64,000 nt of DNA from Longimicrobiales bacterium (lineage in GTDB: Bacteria > Gemmatimonadota > Gemmatimonadetes > Longimicrobiales > Gaopeijiaceae): the NCBI GenBank assembly GCA_028822645.1, contig JAPKDG010000001.1, forward strand, positions 49,233 to 113,232. The letters run 5' to 3'. Positions within the stretch are counted from its first letter, which is position 1. The number at the start of each line of letters is the position of its first letter. The translations under genes and the position numbers were made by a program. Below are positions 25,470 through 33,017 of the stretch, piece by piece. The notes beneath the pieces were generated by a model. It had not been told where the DNA came from and searched no databases. It was given only the letters and a program-made list of their open reading frames with translations.

Positions 25470-26888
25470 ATGAATAGACTACATTTGGAATGGGTAAAAG
25501 AGTCGCAAGTCATACAAGTTTTTCGTCGAGCAATCCTTTTATGTTTGGGAGTTGGCTTCCTTGGGTTTTATTCTGGAGTTGCAGGTCAGGATGTTGAAAT
25601 GTCCGTTTATCAAAGAGATGCGAATAGAATTATCGAAGCAGCTATTGGGACCCATCGAGCCTATGAACGCCTAGGAGATCTTGTAGACACTTTTGGCCAC
25701 AGATTAAGTGGCAGTGTAGCCCTAGAACAGGCGATCGATTGGATTGTGCAGCAAATGGAAAACGACGGACTCGACAATGTTCGTACAGATCACGTGATGA
25801 TACCTCACTGGGAAAGAGGCCAAGAGTCTGTAACCATGACTTTGCCTAGAGTAATGTCGATGCCGATGCTTGGTCTCGGTGGAAGTATAGGGACGCCTGT
25901 CGGCGGTATAAAAGCAGAAGTCATGGTTGTGAATAGTTTTGAAGAGCTAAATCAGCGAAAAGAAGAGGCCGCAGGACGTATAGTTTTATACGACGTTGAG
26001 TTCACGACCTATGGAGAAACGGGTTTATACCGGCGCCAAGGAGCTGTAGAAGCTGCAAAAGCTGGTGCCGTAGCGATGTTGTTGAGATCTGTAGGTCCTT
26101 TTGGAATCCAGACTCCACACACTGGAAATATGTCTTACCAGGATGGGGTGACTCGAATTCCTGCAGCAGCTATTACGATGGAACATTCCATGATGATAAA
26201 AAGGATCATAGACAGGGATCAGAGAGTGGAGATCAATCTTACCATGGGGGCTGAATGGTTCCCAGATGCACCTTCACGCAATGTTATGGGTGAGATAACA
26301 GGCAGGGAATTTCCGGAAGAAATCGTAGTCTTTGGAGGGCATATCGATTCCTGGGATGTAGGCCAGGGGGCGATGGATGATGGAGGTGGGGTAGTGGCGG
26401 CTTGGGAAGCTATCCGATTGCTTAAGGAATTGGGCTTGAGGCCTCGTCGAACTATCCGTGCAGTGGGGTGGACCAGTGAGGAAAACGGAGGGCCTGGCGG
26501 AGATGAATATCGAAGACAGAATGATCCCGATGGTAGCAATCATGTGTTGGCTATGGAGTCAGATGGTGGGGTATTCTCGCCACAAGGGTTTGGATTCACT
26601 GGCTCAGAAGAAGCATTTCAAATAGTGAGTGCCATAGGGGCTTTACTAGAACCAGTCGGATCGAATGCCATTACTAGGGGAGGCGGAGGAGCGGATATTG
26701 CTCCACTTATGGCCGAGGGTGTTCCAGGTATGGGCCTTCAAGTAGATGGTTCCAAGTACTTTTGGTACCACCATACAAATGGTGACACTTTAGATAAGCT
26801 TGATCCTGATGAGCTGGCCAGGGTAGTTGCTACGATGGCGGTTATGGCTTACGTAGTGGCTGAAATGCCGGAACGCTTGCCTCGATAA
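25470..26888 (+). CDS. Secreted M28-family peptidase, carboxypeptidase Q-like
   Basis: The 472-residue protein has a signal peptide (hydrophobic residues 20-38, cleavage near VAGQ). A PA domain covers about 125-255, followed by the M28 catalytic core: VFGGHIDSWDVGQGAMDDGG (His291, Asp293, Asp303), VGWTSEENGGPGG (Glu337, Glu338), MESDGG (Asp365), and WYHHTNGDTLDKL near the end for the last zinc His. The core is strikingly like vertebrate plasma glutamate carboxypeptidase (CPQ), which cleaves dipeptides. It is a likely periplasmic dipeptidase. The 205 bases that follow contain only a 25-codon frame at 26902 without good support. Confidence 0.9.
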   Translation: MNRLHLEWVKESQVIQVFRRAILLCLGVGFLGFYSGVAGQDVEMSVYQRDANRIIEAAIGTHRAYERLGDLVDTFGHRLSGSVALEQAIDWIVQQMENDGLDNVRTDHVMIPHWERGQESVTMTLPRVMSMPMLGLGGSIGTPVGGIKAEVMVVNSFEELNQRKEEAAGRIVLYDVEFTTYGETGLYRRQGAVEAAKAGAVAMLLRSVGPFGIQTPHTGNMSYQDGVTRIPAAAITMEHSMMIKRIIDRDQRVEINLTMGAEWFPDAPSRNVMGEITGREFPEEIVVFGGHIDSWDVGQGAMDDGGGVVAAWEAIRLLKELGLRPRRTIRAVGWTSEENGGPGGDEYRRQNDPDGSNHVLAMESDGGVFSPQGFGFTGSEEAFQIVSAIGALLEPVGSNAITRGGGGADIAPLMAEGVPGMGLQVDGSKYFWYHHTNGDTLDKLDPDELARVVATMAVMAYVVAEMPERLPR

Positions 26889-27093
26889 CATAGGTAAAAG
26901 AATGCTTGAAACTAAGATTTCTGGTATGGCAGGGGTGATGTTTTTCTCTGCGTGTAACTTGAAGAGCCATCGAACGTAGTTTAGCGAAGTAGTGGATCGG
27001 GCAATGGAAGTGATTAACTTTCTTTGCTGAACCTTAAACTCTTGGGAAAAAATTGAATGTTTTCGGTTCTTAGAATAGGAGGACTAATTTCAA

Positions 27094-28044
27094 ATGTCTT
27101 TAAAAACATTTTCATCTGATGAGTGGGCGATCATTCTGGGTGGGTCTAGCGGTTTTGGGCTGGCTTCGGCACAGAAATTGGCTTGTCACGGTTTAAATAT
27201 TTGTGTAGTGCACAGGGATAGAAGAGGTGCGATGAGCCGTATAGAACCTGAGTTCGAAAAAATTCGTAGCCAGGGAGTTTCTCTATTGAGCGTCAACAAA
27301 GATGCGCTCAAACCTGACATAAGAGATGAGATTTTAGATCAACTGGAGGAAGCGGGGAACGTTGTTGGCAAAGTCAGGGTTGTTCTTCACTCCATTGCCT
27401 TTGGGAATTTAAAGCTAATTGCCCCAGAAGGATTACAAAATCAGGATTCTCGTAAGCGATTAGCCGATGAGCTTGGTGTTGAGGATTCAGAATTAGCTAC
27501 AGTGGTGGACAGGCTATTTTCCGAAGGATATGATGGCCTACAAGGGCTTACCACTCCTCCGGAGTACTCTTCTGACAGCTTCCTTGACGAGGAAGATATG
27601 GCTCGAACCATTGAATCAATGGGCACCAATCTTTTAGCCTGGACTCAAGCTGTAGCTGATAGGAAGTTATTCTCTGATGACGCTCGAGTACTTGGCTTGA
27701 CCAGTGAGGGGAATAGAGTCGCCTGGAAAGGCTATGCTGCTGTTGGGGCTGCTAAGGTGGCCTTGGAATCAGTCTCCCGTTCGATTGCAGTTGAGATGGC
27801 CTCTCTAGGTATTAGATCAAATATTATCCAAGCCGGTGTAACGGACACTCCTGCGCTCCGTATGATCCCAGGGAATGCTCACCTAAAAGCCCAAGCTCGT
27901 ATTCGAAATCCTTTTAAGAGACTTACGACACCGAAGGATGTAGCGAATGTAGTCTACTTGCTGTCACTGCCAGAGTCTTCCTGGATCAATGGAGAGATAA
28001 TACGCGTGGATGGGGGTGAAGGTATCTCGGGAGCTTCTAGGTGA
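27094..28044 (+). CDS. FabI/FabL-like enoyl-ACP reductase of the acyl cluster
   Basis: This 316-residue short-chain dehydrogenase starts the eight-gene acyl cluster. It has the nucleotide motif LGGSSGFGLASAQKLACHG, the HSIAFGNL segment typical of enoyl reductases, and the catalytic stretch GYAAVGAAKVALES with Tyr-x6-Lys, the spacing of FabI/FabL rather than of ketoreductases (x3). It would reduce trans-2-enoyl-ACP. AGGAGG lies 11 bases before the ATG. The stop overlaps the KAS III gene as GTGA. It is clearly different from the plant-type FabI at 1084. Another reductase role on an ACP-bound acyl chain remains possible. Confidence 0.8.
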   Translation: MSLKTFSSDEWAIILGGSSGFGLASAQKLACHGLNICVVHRDRRGAMSRIEPEFEKIRSQGVSLLSVNKDALKPDIRDEILDQLEEAGNVVGKVRVVLHSIAFGNLKLIAPEGLQNQDSRKRLADELGVEDSELATVVDRLFSEGYDGLQGLTTPPEYSSDSFLDEEDMARTIESMGTNLLAWTQAVADRKLFSDDARVLGLTSEGNRVAWKGYAAVGAAKVALESVSRSIAVEMASLGIRSNIIQAGVTDTPALRMIPGNAHLKAQARIRNPFKRLTTPKDVANVVYLLSLPESSWINGEIIRVDGGEGISGASR

Positions 28045-29036
28045 GCGTTTTCTTGCATGGACTCGGTCACTTTCATCCTGAAAATATCATCACTAACAAA
28101 TTTCTAGAAGATCTGGATATTGGCACTGACGAGCAGTGGATTTTGGAGCGAGTCGGTATTCACAGCAGGAGAACTGTACTGTCTCTTGACTATATCAAAG
28201 AAACTCAAAACCTAGATCCCAGAGGAACTGCTGAGGCTTGCCTGTACACGCATGCGGCTACAGGTAAGCTGGCAGCGGAGATGGCTCTTGATCGTTCTGG
28301 CTTACCTAAGGAATCTATCGGGATGGTTATAGCAGGTTCCAGTAGGCCTGGGTTCTCGTCTCCCGCTGACGCATGTACAATAGCCCAAGCTTTAGACATG
28401 GAAGTCCCAGCTATTGATGTGAACTCGGCCTGTACAAGTATGTGGGCCGCTTTATATATGATTTCAATGATGCAACCAGAAAAATTACCAGAGTATATCT
28501 TGTTAGTAACCCCAGAAAGCTTGACTACCACTGTTGATTATACAGATAGATCAGCATCTGTATTGTGGGGGGACTGCACGACCGCTGCTGTGATTTCAAC
28601 GAGAGCTCCTTCAAATATGAGCATTCTAAATAATACCTTTGAATCTAGTCCCGCGGGATATGACAAAGTGGTGGTTCCATTGTTTGGTCATTTTCAGCAA
28701 GAAGGTCGAACGGTTCAAATGTTTGCTATTAAAAAGACGGTGCGTTGTCTTCGTTCTATCCAAACAGTGTTTCCTTCGTCTGGATACCGGTTACATTTTA
28801 TAGGGCATCAAGCCAACTTAAGGATGCTGGAAACAGTTTGTAATAGCTGTGGGATTGAAAAAGAAAGACACCATACCAATGTGGAACATTATGGAAATAC
28901 GGGAGCAGCAGGGGCACCTTCGGTGGTGTCGATGAACTGGAATTCGTGGTCGGATCACGATCAAATTGCAGTTGTTGGTGTCGGCTCTGGTCTTTCTTGG
29001 TCGAGTTACATTCTGCAATTTGGAGCAAGTCAGTGA
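28041..29036 (+). CDS. Beta-ketoacyl-ACP synthase III-like protein
   Basis: The 331-residue thiolase-fold enzyme carries the Cys-His-Asn triad of KAS III: DVNSACTSMWAAL (Cys131), FIGHQANLRML (His256) and HYGNTGAAG (Asn286). FabH condenses an acyl-CoA primer with malonyl-ACP to start a chain. Here it probably primes the dedicated pathway encoded by the cluster. The GTG start overlaps the reductase stop, and its stop overlaps the fabA start (GTGA), so translation looks coupled. The N-terminus is close to FabH length, and the GWED-type variation is not evident. Confidence 0.87.
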   Translation: MSVFLHGLGHFHPENIITNKFLEDLDIGTDEQWILERVGIHSRRTVLSLDYIKETQNLDPRGTAEACLYTHAATGKLAAEMALDRSGLPKESIGMVIAGSSRPGFSSPADACTIAQALDMEVPAIDVNSACTSMWAALYMISMMQPEKLPEYILLVTPESLTTTVDYTDRSASVLWGDCTTAAVISTRAPSNMSILNNTFESSPAGYDKVVVPLFGHFQQEGRTVQMFAIKKTVRCLRSIQTVFPSSGYRLHFIGHQANLRMLETVCNSCGIEKERHHTNVEHYGNTGAAGAPSVVSMNWNSWSDHDQIAVVGVGSGLSWSSYILQFGASQ

Positions 29037-29626
29037 ATTACGAAGATTTTAAGAATCGTGCTAATTTCTCGAAAGAAGAGGTGTTGGCGCTAGCCTATGG
29101 CAACCTCTTTAGTGACGCCCCTGAAGGATACAACACTAGGTTGCCATTGCCTCCGATGCTTATGATTGATCGAATAGAGCACATTTCTCGCAAGGGTAAT
29201 AAGGGCAGAATGGTTGCCGAGCGTGACGTCAATGTCGACGATTGGTTTTTTCAGTGTCATTTTTTGGGAGATCCCGTTCAACCAGGATGTTTGGGCGTGG
29301 ATGGTGTGTGGCAATTGCTAGGCCTTTATTGTGCCTGGAGGGGATCTTTGGGAAGTGGACGGGCTTTAGGCTGTTCTGAAGTTGAGTTCTTTGGACAGAT
29401 CAGGCCTTATGATGGGGTTATGAGATACGACGTCAGGGTTGTTCGCTATCAAGATTTGGTCAACTCAGGTTCATCTGTAGTTATCGGCGATGCTACAGTA
29501 TTGATTGATGATGAACCAATTTATGAAATTAAAAGAGCTAAGGTCGGGGTGTTCCGTGATATAGATTATCCAGACTATCCTAGGCCAACATCGAGATCAA
29601 AAGGTGGGAGAATGGATAGTGAGTAA
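29033..29626 (+). CDS. fabA: 3-hydroxydecanoyl-ACP dehydratase/isomerase (FabA-type)
   Basis: The 197-residue hot-dog-fold protein matches E. coli FabA closely at its core: DDWFFQCHFLGDPVQPGCLG then VDGVWQLLGLY, giving catalytic His76 and Asp90, followed by GSGRALGCSEVEFFGQI. FabA dehydrates 3-hydroxyacyl-ACP and can isomerise trans-2 to cis-3-decenoyl-ACP, the branch point of anaerobic unsaturated fatty acid synthesis. The frame is open upstream, but GTG 29033 overlaps the KAS III stop. About 25 extra residues at the C-terminus compared with E. coli run into the next gene. Whether isomerase activity is kept cannot be told from sequence. Confidence 0.88.
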   Translation: MNYEDFKNRANFSKEEVLALAYGNLFSDAPEGYNTRLPLPPMLMIDRIEHISRKGNKGRMVAERDVNVDDWFFQCHFLGDPVQPGCLGVDGVWQLLGLYCAWRGSLGSGRALGCSEVEFFGQIRPYDGVMRYDVRVVRYQDLVNSGSSVVIGDATVLIDDEPIYEIKRAKVGVFRDIDYPDYPRPTSRSKGGRMDSE

Positions 29627-30095
29627 CGAAAATACTCAAAGTGTCAGGTTGAATCGTCATGAAGTCTTGGCGTTACTACCTCAACAAGAGCCTTTTCGTT
29701 TCGTAGATGAAATTACCGAAGTGGATGAGTCCCATATTGCCGCCCATTATCGTTTTAAACCCGAGGCGGATTTTTATAATGGCCACTTTCCAGGGAACCC
29801 TATCACACCCGGAGTGATTCTTCTCGAATCACTGGCACAGGTAGGTGTGGTTAGCTTGGGAATATATCTTTTCGCATTGGAAGAAGGTTTGGCAGGCGTG
29901 GAAAGCAAGCTAGCTTTATTTGTTGATGCTGATGTAGAGTTCAGTGGCCTCGTTTCACCTGGAGACAAGGTGTTTATATCGGCGGAAAAGGTTTTTTTTC
30001 GTCGCAACAAACTACGAACAAAGGCAATGATGGCGACCGAAGACGGCAAAATTATTTGTAGTGGTACTATTTCTGGCTTCAGGGTAGATAGATGA
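29619..30095 (+). CDS. FabZ-like 3-hydroxyacyl-ACP dehydratase
   Basis: The 158-residue hot-dog protein has the FabZ active site DFYNGHFPGNPITPGVILLE, with His56 and Glu70 (FabZ uses Glu where FabA uses Asp). GTG 29619 is preferred over GTG 29604 because GGGAG at 29606-29610 is eight bases before it. It overlaps the FabA gene by 8 bases and the KAS gene by 4 (ATGA). Having a FabA-type and a FabZ-type dehydratase side by side suggests the pathway handles two chain lengths or makes both saturated and unsaturated steps. Confidence 0.87.
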   Translation: MSNENTQSVRLNRHEVLALLPQQEPFRFVDEITEVDESHIAAHYRFKPEADFYNGHFPGNPITPGVILLESLAQVGVVSLGIYLFALEEGLAGVESKLALFVDADVEFSGLVSPGDKVFISAEKVFFRRNKLRTKAMMATEDGKIICSGTISGFRVDR

Positions 30096-31372
30096 ATTCT
30101 AGAGTAGTTGTCACGGGAATGGGTGTTGTAGCTCCGAATGGAGTTGGGCTTAACCAGTACAGTCAAGCACTGAGGGCTGGAAAGTCGGGAATACGGCATA
30201 TTTCAGTGATGGAAGAATATAAGTTCGGTTGCACTGTTGGAGGGATTCCTCAGGGTGTCGATGCAATTGCAGAAGACTATTTTACTGCCGAAGATTTGAT
30301 GGCTATGAATACGAGTCATCGGTATGGATGTATTGCTGCGGTGGATGCGTGGACGGACGCTGGTTTTGAGCGTCCGTCTCGAGACGACGATGAGGTATTT
30401 TGGGATGCTGGAGCAGTGATTGGTAGTGGGATTGGAGGCTTGGATACAGCGGGAGAGCGGTTAATACCCTTTGTTGATGCTGGTCGTGTTCGGAGGCTTG
30501 GGAGCACAATGGTGGAGCAGATAATGGGAAGTGGTGTTTCCGCTCGAGTAGCTGGGTTATTGGCTCTTGGAAACCAGGTTACGGCTAATTCTAGTGCTTG
30601 CAGTACTGGGACCGAGGCAATTATAGAGGGATACCGCCAGATACAGAGTGGCAGAGCGAGAAGGATGTTATGTGGAGGAACTGAAGGATCCAGTCATTAC
30701 CAGTGGGCTGGCTTCGATGCTATGAGAGTATTGTCTCGGAAGTACAACGATGAACCCGAAAGAGCATCTAGGCCTTTGAGTGCTTCAGCTGCGGGATTTG
30801 TACCTAGCAGCGGGTCAGGTATTCTGCTTCTCGAAAACCTGGAAGATGCAGAATCAAGAGGGGCCCGTATTTACGGTGAAATCTTAGGAGGTAATGTTAA
30901 CTGTGGAGGACATCGGCGGGGTGGTAGTATGACTGCGCCTAACCCAGATGGAGTTCAAATGTGCATCAAGCGTGCAGTGGAAGAATCTGGGATTGAGAAG
31001 GGAGAAATCGATGCGATTAATGGACACCTGACCGCGACGGGTGCGGACAGTAGTGAAGTATTTTCTTGGGCTAAGGCCTTGGAAGTTAGCCCGGAAGAAT
31101 TTCCGTTAATAACTTCCACCAAATCAATGATCGGACACGCTCTTGGTGCTGCGGGCTCCTTGGAAGTAGTGGCTTGTATGTTGATGTTGGATGGCGGGTT
31201 TGTACATCCATCGATTAACTGTGAAGATGTGCATCCTAATATAGAAGAGTTTGCGGGGTCTATCCCGCAAACTGTTGAGGAGGTTCCTCAACTGAAAACT
31301 ATCATTAAAGCAGGTTTTGGCTTTGGCGATGTTAATGTTTGTGCGGTTTTTCGGAAGTGGTTGAATCACTAA
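30092..31372 (+). CDS. Beta-ketoacyl-ACP synthase (KAS I/II-like)
   Basis: The 426-residue condensing enzyme has an intact Cys-His-His triad: TANSSACSTGTEAI (Cys170), AINGHLTATGADSSEV (His312) and TSTKSMIGHALGAAG (Lys344, His349). The first His motif reads NGHLTATGAD where FabF/FabB usually have NAHGTSTPxxD, a change seen in diverged KAS enzymes of special lipid and polyketide pathways. It would elongate chains on the cluster's ACP. It is coupled to the FabZ-like gene by ATGA and precedes the ACP gene by 49 bases. Confidence 0.86.
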   Translation: MNSRVVVTGMGVVAPNGVGLNQYSQALRAGKSGIRHISVMEEYKFGCTVGGIPQGVDAIAEDYFTAEDLMAMNTSHRYGCIAAVDAWTDAGFERPSRDDDEVFWDAGAVIGSGIGGLDTAGERLIPFVDAGRVRRLGSTMVEQIMGSGVSARVAGLLALGNQVTANSSACSTGTEAIIEGYRQIQSGRARRMLCGGTEGSSHYQWAGFDAMRVLSRKYNDEPERASRPLSASAAGFVPSSGSGILLLENLEDAESRGARIYGEILGGNVNCGGHRRGGSMTAPNPDGVQMCIKRAVEESGIEKGEIDAINGHLTATGADSSEVFSWAKALEVSPEEFPLITSTKSMIGHALGAAGSLEVVACMLMLDGGFVHPSINCEDVHPNIEEFAGSIPQTVEEVPQLKTIIKAGFGFGDVNVCAVFRKWLNH

Positions 31373-31421
31373 ATTGGATTTCAGTCTTGAGTAGTCACTT
31401 TGAAAAAGGAATAGGGTACTT

Positions 31422-31673
31422 ATGAGTAGAGAGGATGTTTTTCAAAAAGTCATGGAGATTATCAAGCCATTCGTAAAAAATGAGGATGTTTTTCAACAGG
31501 CGAATGAGAGCACGAATATTCTTCAGGATCTTAAAGTCAATTCGGCACGTTTGGTCGATATCATTCTGAATTTTGAGGATGAATTTGACGTAGAAGTTGA
31601 AGATGAAGATGCTGACTCTGTGAATACTGTAGGTGATGCGGTTTCGCTCATTATGGAGAAACTGGCTGCTTGA
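31422..31673 (+). CDS. Acyl carrier protein of the acyl cluster
   Basis: The 83-residue acidic four-helix protein has LQDLKVNSARLVDIILNFED, where Ser41 is the phosphopantetheine attachment site. The normal ACP motif is Asp-Ser-Leu; here it is Asn-Ser-Ala, so this is a diverged, probably pathway-specific carrier. The tail FDVEVEDEDADSVNTVGDAV matches helices II-III. The ATG is preceded by GAAAAAGGA-like sequence. Its TGA stop overlaps the TTG start of the acyltransferase. The cluster also encodes its own modifying enzyme. Confidence 0.87.
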   Translation: MSREDVFQKVMEIIKPFVKNEDVFQQANESTNILQDLKVNSARLVDIILNFEDEFDVEVEDEDADSVNTVGDAVSLIMEKLAA

Positions 31674-32419
31674 CAGGGCTTTCCTTCGGTTTTCGATGTG
31701 GGTTAGTAGTTCAAAGAGAAGTGGGTCGAATCTTAGGGATAATTTGGATAATTCCGATGGCATGGTTGATGGAATTTTTCATGAAGTATCGAATCAAGAA
31801 CGTAAAGGACCTCAGACGACGTTATAGAAAGCTGCTTTCTGAAACTCGAGCTCCTATACTGATTTGTTCGAACCATCTAACTATGGCAGATTCTGCTGTC
31901 ATAGCGTGGGCTCTTGGGGGCAGTTGGTGGTACTTGTTCAGATACTCCCGCCTGCCCTGGAACATTCCTGAGTATAATAATTTTTCTTTCCTCAAGTTTG
32001 TCGGACTGGGAGCCTGGATAACCAAATGTATACCAGTGGTTCGGGGTGGCAGCAGGGAAGGTGTTTCCAGGGTTATCAAAAAGATTGACTATCTTTTACG
32101 GAAAGGTGACACTGCTCTAATTTTTGCCGAAGCTGGTCGCAGTAGAACTGGAAAAGTTCAGATTGATAATCACGCTCAGGCAGTGGGTAGAATTCTGACT
32201 ACCGTTCCGGAGTGCCAGGCTCTGTGTGTGTATATGAGGGGAGATCAACAGGACACTTGGTCCACTGTACCGAAACGTGGGGACTCCATCTATTTGGACT
32301 TTGAAATCTTTAAGCCTCAATCAACGTTTTCTGGAATGAGGCAATCACGTGATGTTGCACAGCAGGTAGTAGCTCACATAGCCGACATGGAAAGTAGGTA
32401 TTTTGCTGGTCGGAAATGA
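31670..32419 (+). CDS. PlsC-like 1-acyl-glycerol-3-phosphate acyltransferase family protein
   Basis: The 249-residue protein has the LPLAT motifs: SNHLTMADSAVI (His69-x4-Asp74, block I), an arginine-containing CIPVVRGGSREG (block II) and FAEAGRSRTG (block III, normally EGTRS). One hydrophobic segment near residues 20-35 would anchor it to the membrane. It probably moves the finished acyl chain from the ACP to a glycerol or other alcohol acceptor. The TTG start overlaps the ACP stop, and the end overlaps the next gene by 17 bases. The acceptor is unknown. Confidence 0.83.
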   Translation: MTGLSFGFRCGLVVQREVGRILGIIWIIPMAWLMEFFMKYRIKNVKDLRRRYRKLLSETRAPILICSNHLTMADSAVIAWALGGSWWYLFRYSRLPWNIPEYNNFSFLKFVGLGAWITKCIPVVRGGSREGVSRVIKKIDYLLRKGDTALIFAEAGRSRTGKVQIDNHAQAVGRILTTVPECQALCVYMRGDQQDTWSTVPKRGDSIYLDFEIFKPQSTFSGMRQSRDVAQQVVAHIADMESRYFAGRK

Positions 32420-33005
32420 CCTTGTGGATCTGCTTGATCCTCAAGCTGACCCACAATCCATACACCAGGGTTTTGATGAGCGAGTTATGACGGATGAGGA
32501 AAATCGTCTGATAGTGTCTGCATTGGATCCGCACAGGCTAAGGTGGATGTTGTGGGCAGCAAAGGAAAGCGCCTTTAAGGTTGTTAAGAAAGTTGATCCA
32601 TCTGCTGTGTTTCATCCTAAGGCTTTCGAAGTGGAGCTGACTACATTTGATGGAGCGCATGTTTGTCACAGTAAGACTGATTTTGAAACTGTGTTGTACC
32701 ATTCTCCAAAGTGGGTACATGCGGTGACAACCCTTGAAGCAAAGTCAGTGAAATCAGACAGCAGGCTGCACTCAAGAGTGTTATCTCTCGAATCACAAAA
32801 TAGATCGTTCGATTCGAGTATGGAGGTGAGAACCTTTACGCGGAAAGCACTCGGTTCTTGGTTGGGAATCTCTTGGGCGGAGGTGGAGATTGTGACTGAA
32901 AATCGGATCCCCAGAGCGTTGAAGAGAGGTCAGGCCCTGGGAATAGACCTTTCTTTATCTCACGATGGAAATTTCGTTGCTTGTGCATGGATTGAAGCGG
33001 CTTAG
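32403..33005 (+). CDS. 4'-phosphopantetheinyl transferase superfamily protein
   Basis: The 200-residue product has the two AcpS/Sfp signatures: LVGNDLVDL near the N-terminus (Mg-binding Asp) and LWAAKESAFKVVKK (Trp-x-x-Lys-Glu-Ser-x-x-Lys), plus LSLSHDGNFVACAW at the end. It transfers phosphopantetheine from CoA to Ser of a carrier protein, most likely the ACP two genes upstream. The TTG start lies inside the acyltransferase gene. The size lies between AcpS and Sfp. It ends the cluster and faces guaA, 12 bases away. Confidence 0.87.
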   Translation: MLVGNDLVDLLDPQADPQSIHQGFDERVMTDEENRLIVSALDPHRLRWMLWAAKESAFKVVKKVDPSAVFHPKAFEVELTTFDGAHVCHSKTDFETVLYHSPKWVHAVTTLEAKSVKSDSRLHSRVLSLESQNRSFDSSMEVRTFTRKALGSWLGISWAEVEIVTENRIPRALKRGQALGIDLSLSHDGNFVACAWIEAA

Positions 33006-33017
33006 TAAATTCAGGAA

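Noticed and set aside
26902..26979. 25-codon frame with a lipobox-like FFSAC
   Set aside because: Too short for a lipoprotein, and no clear ribosome-binding site.
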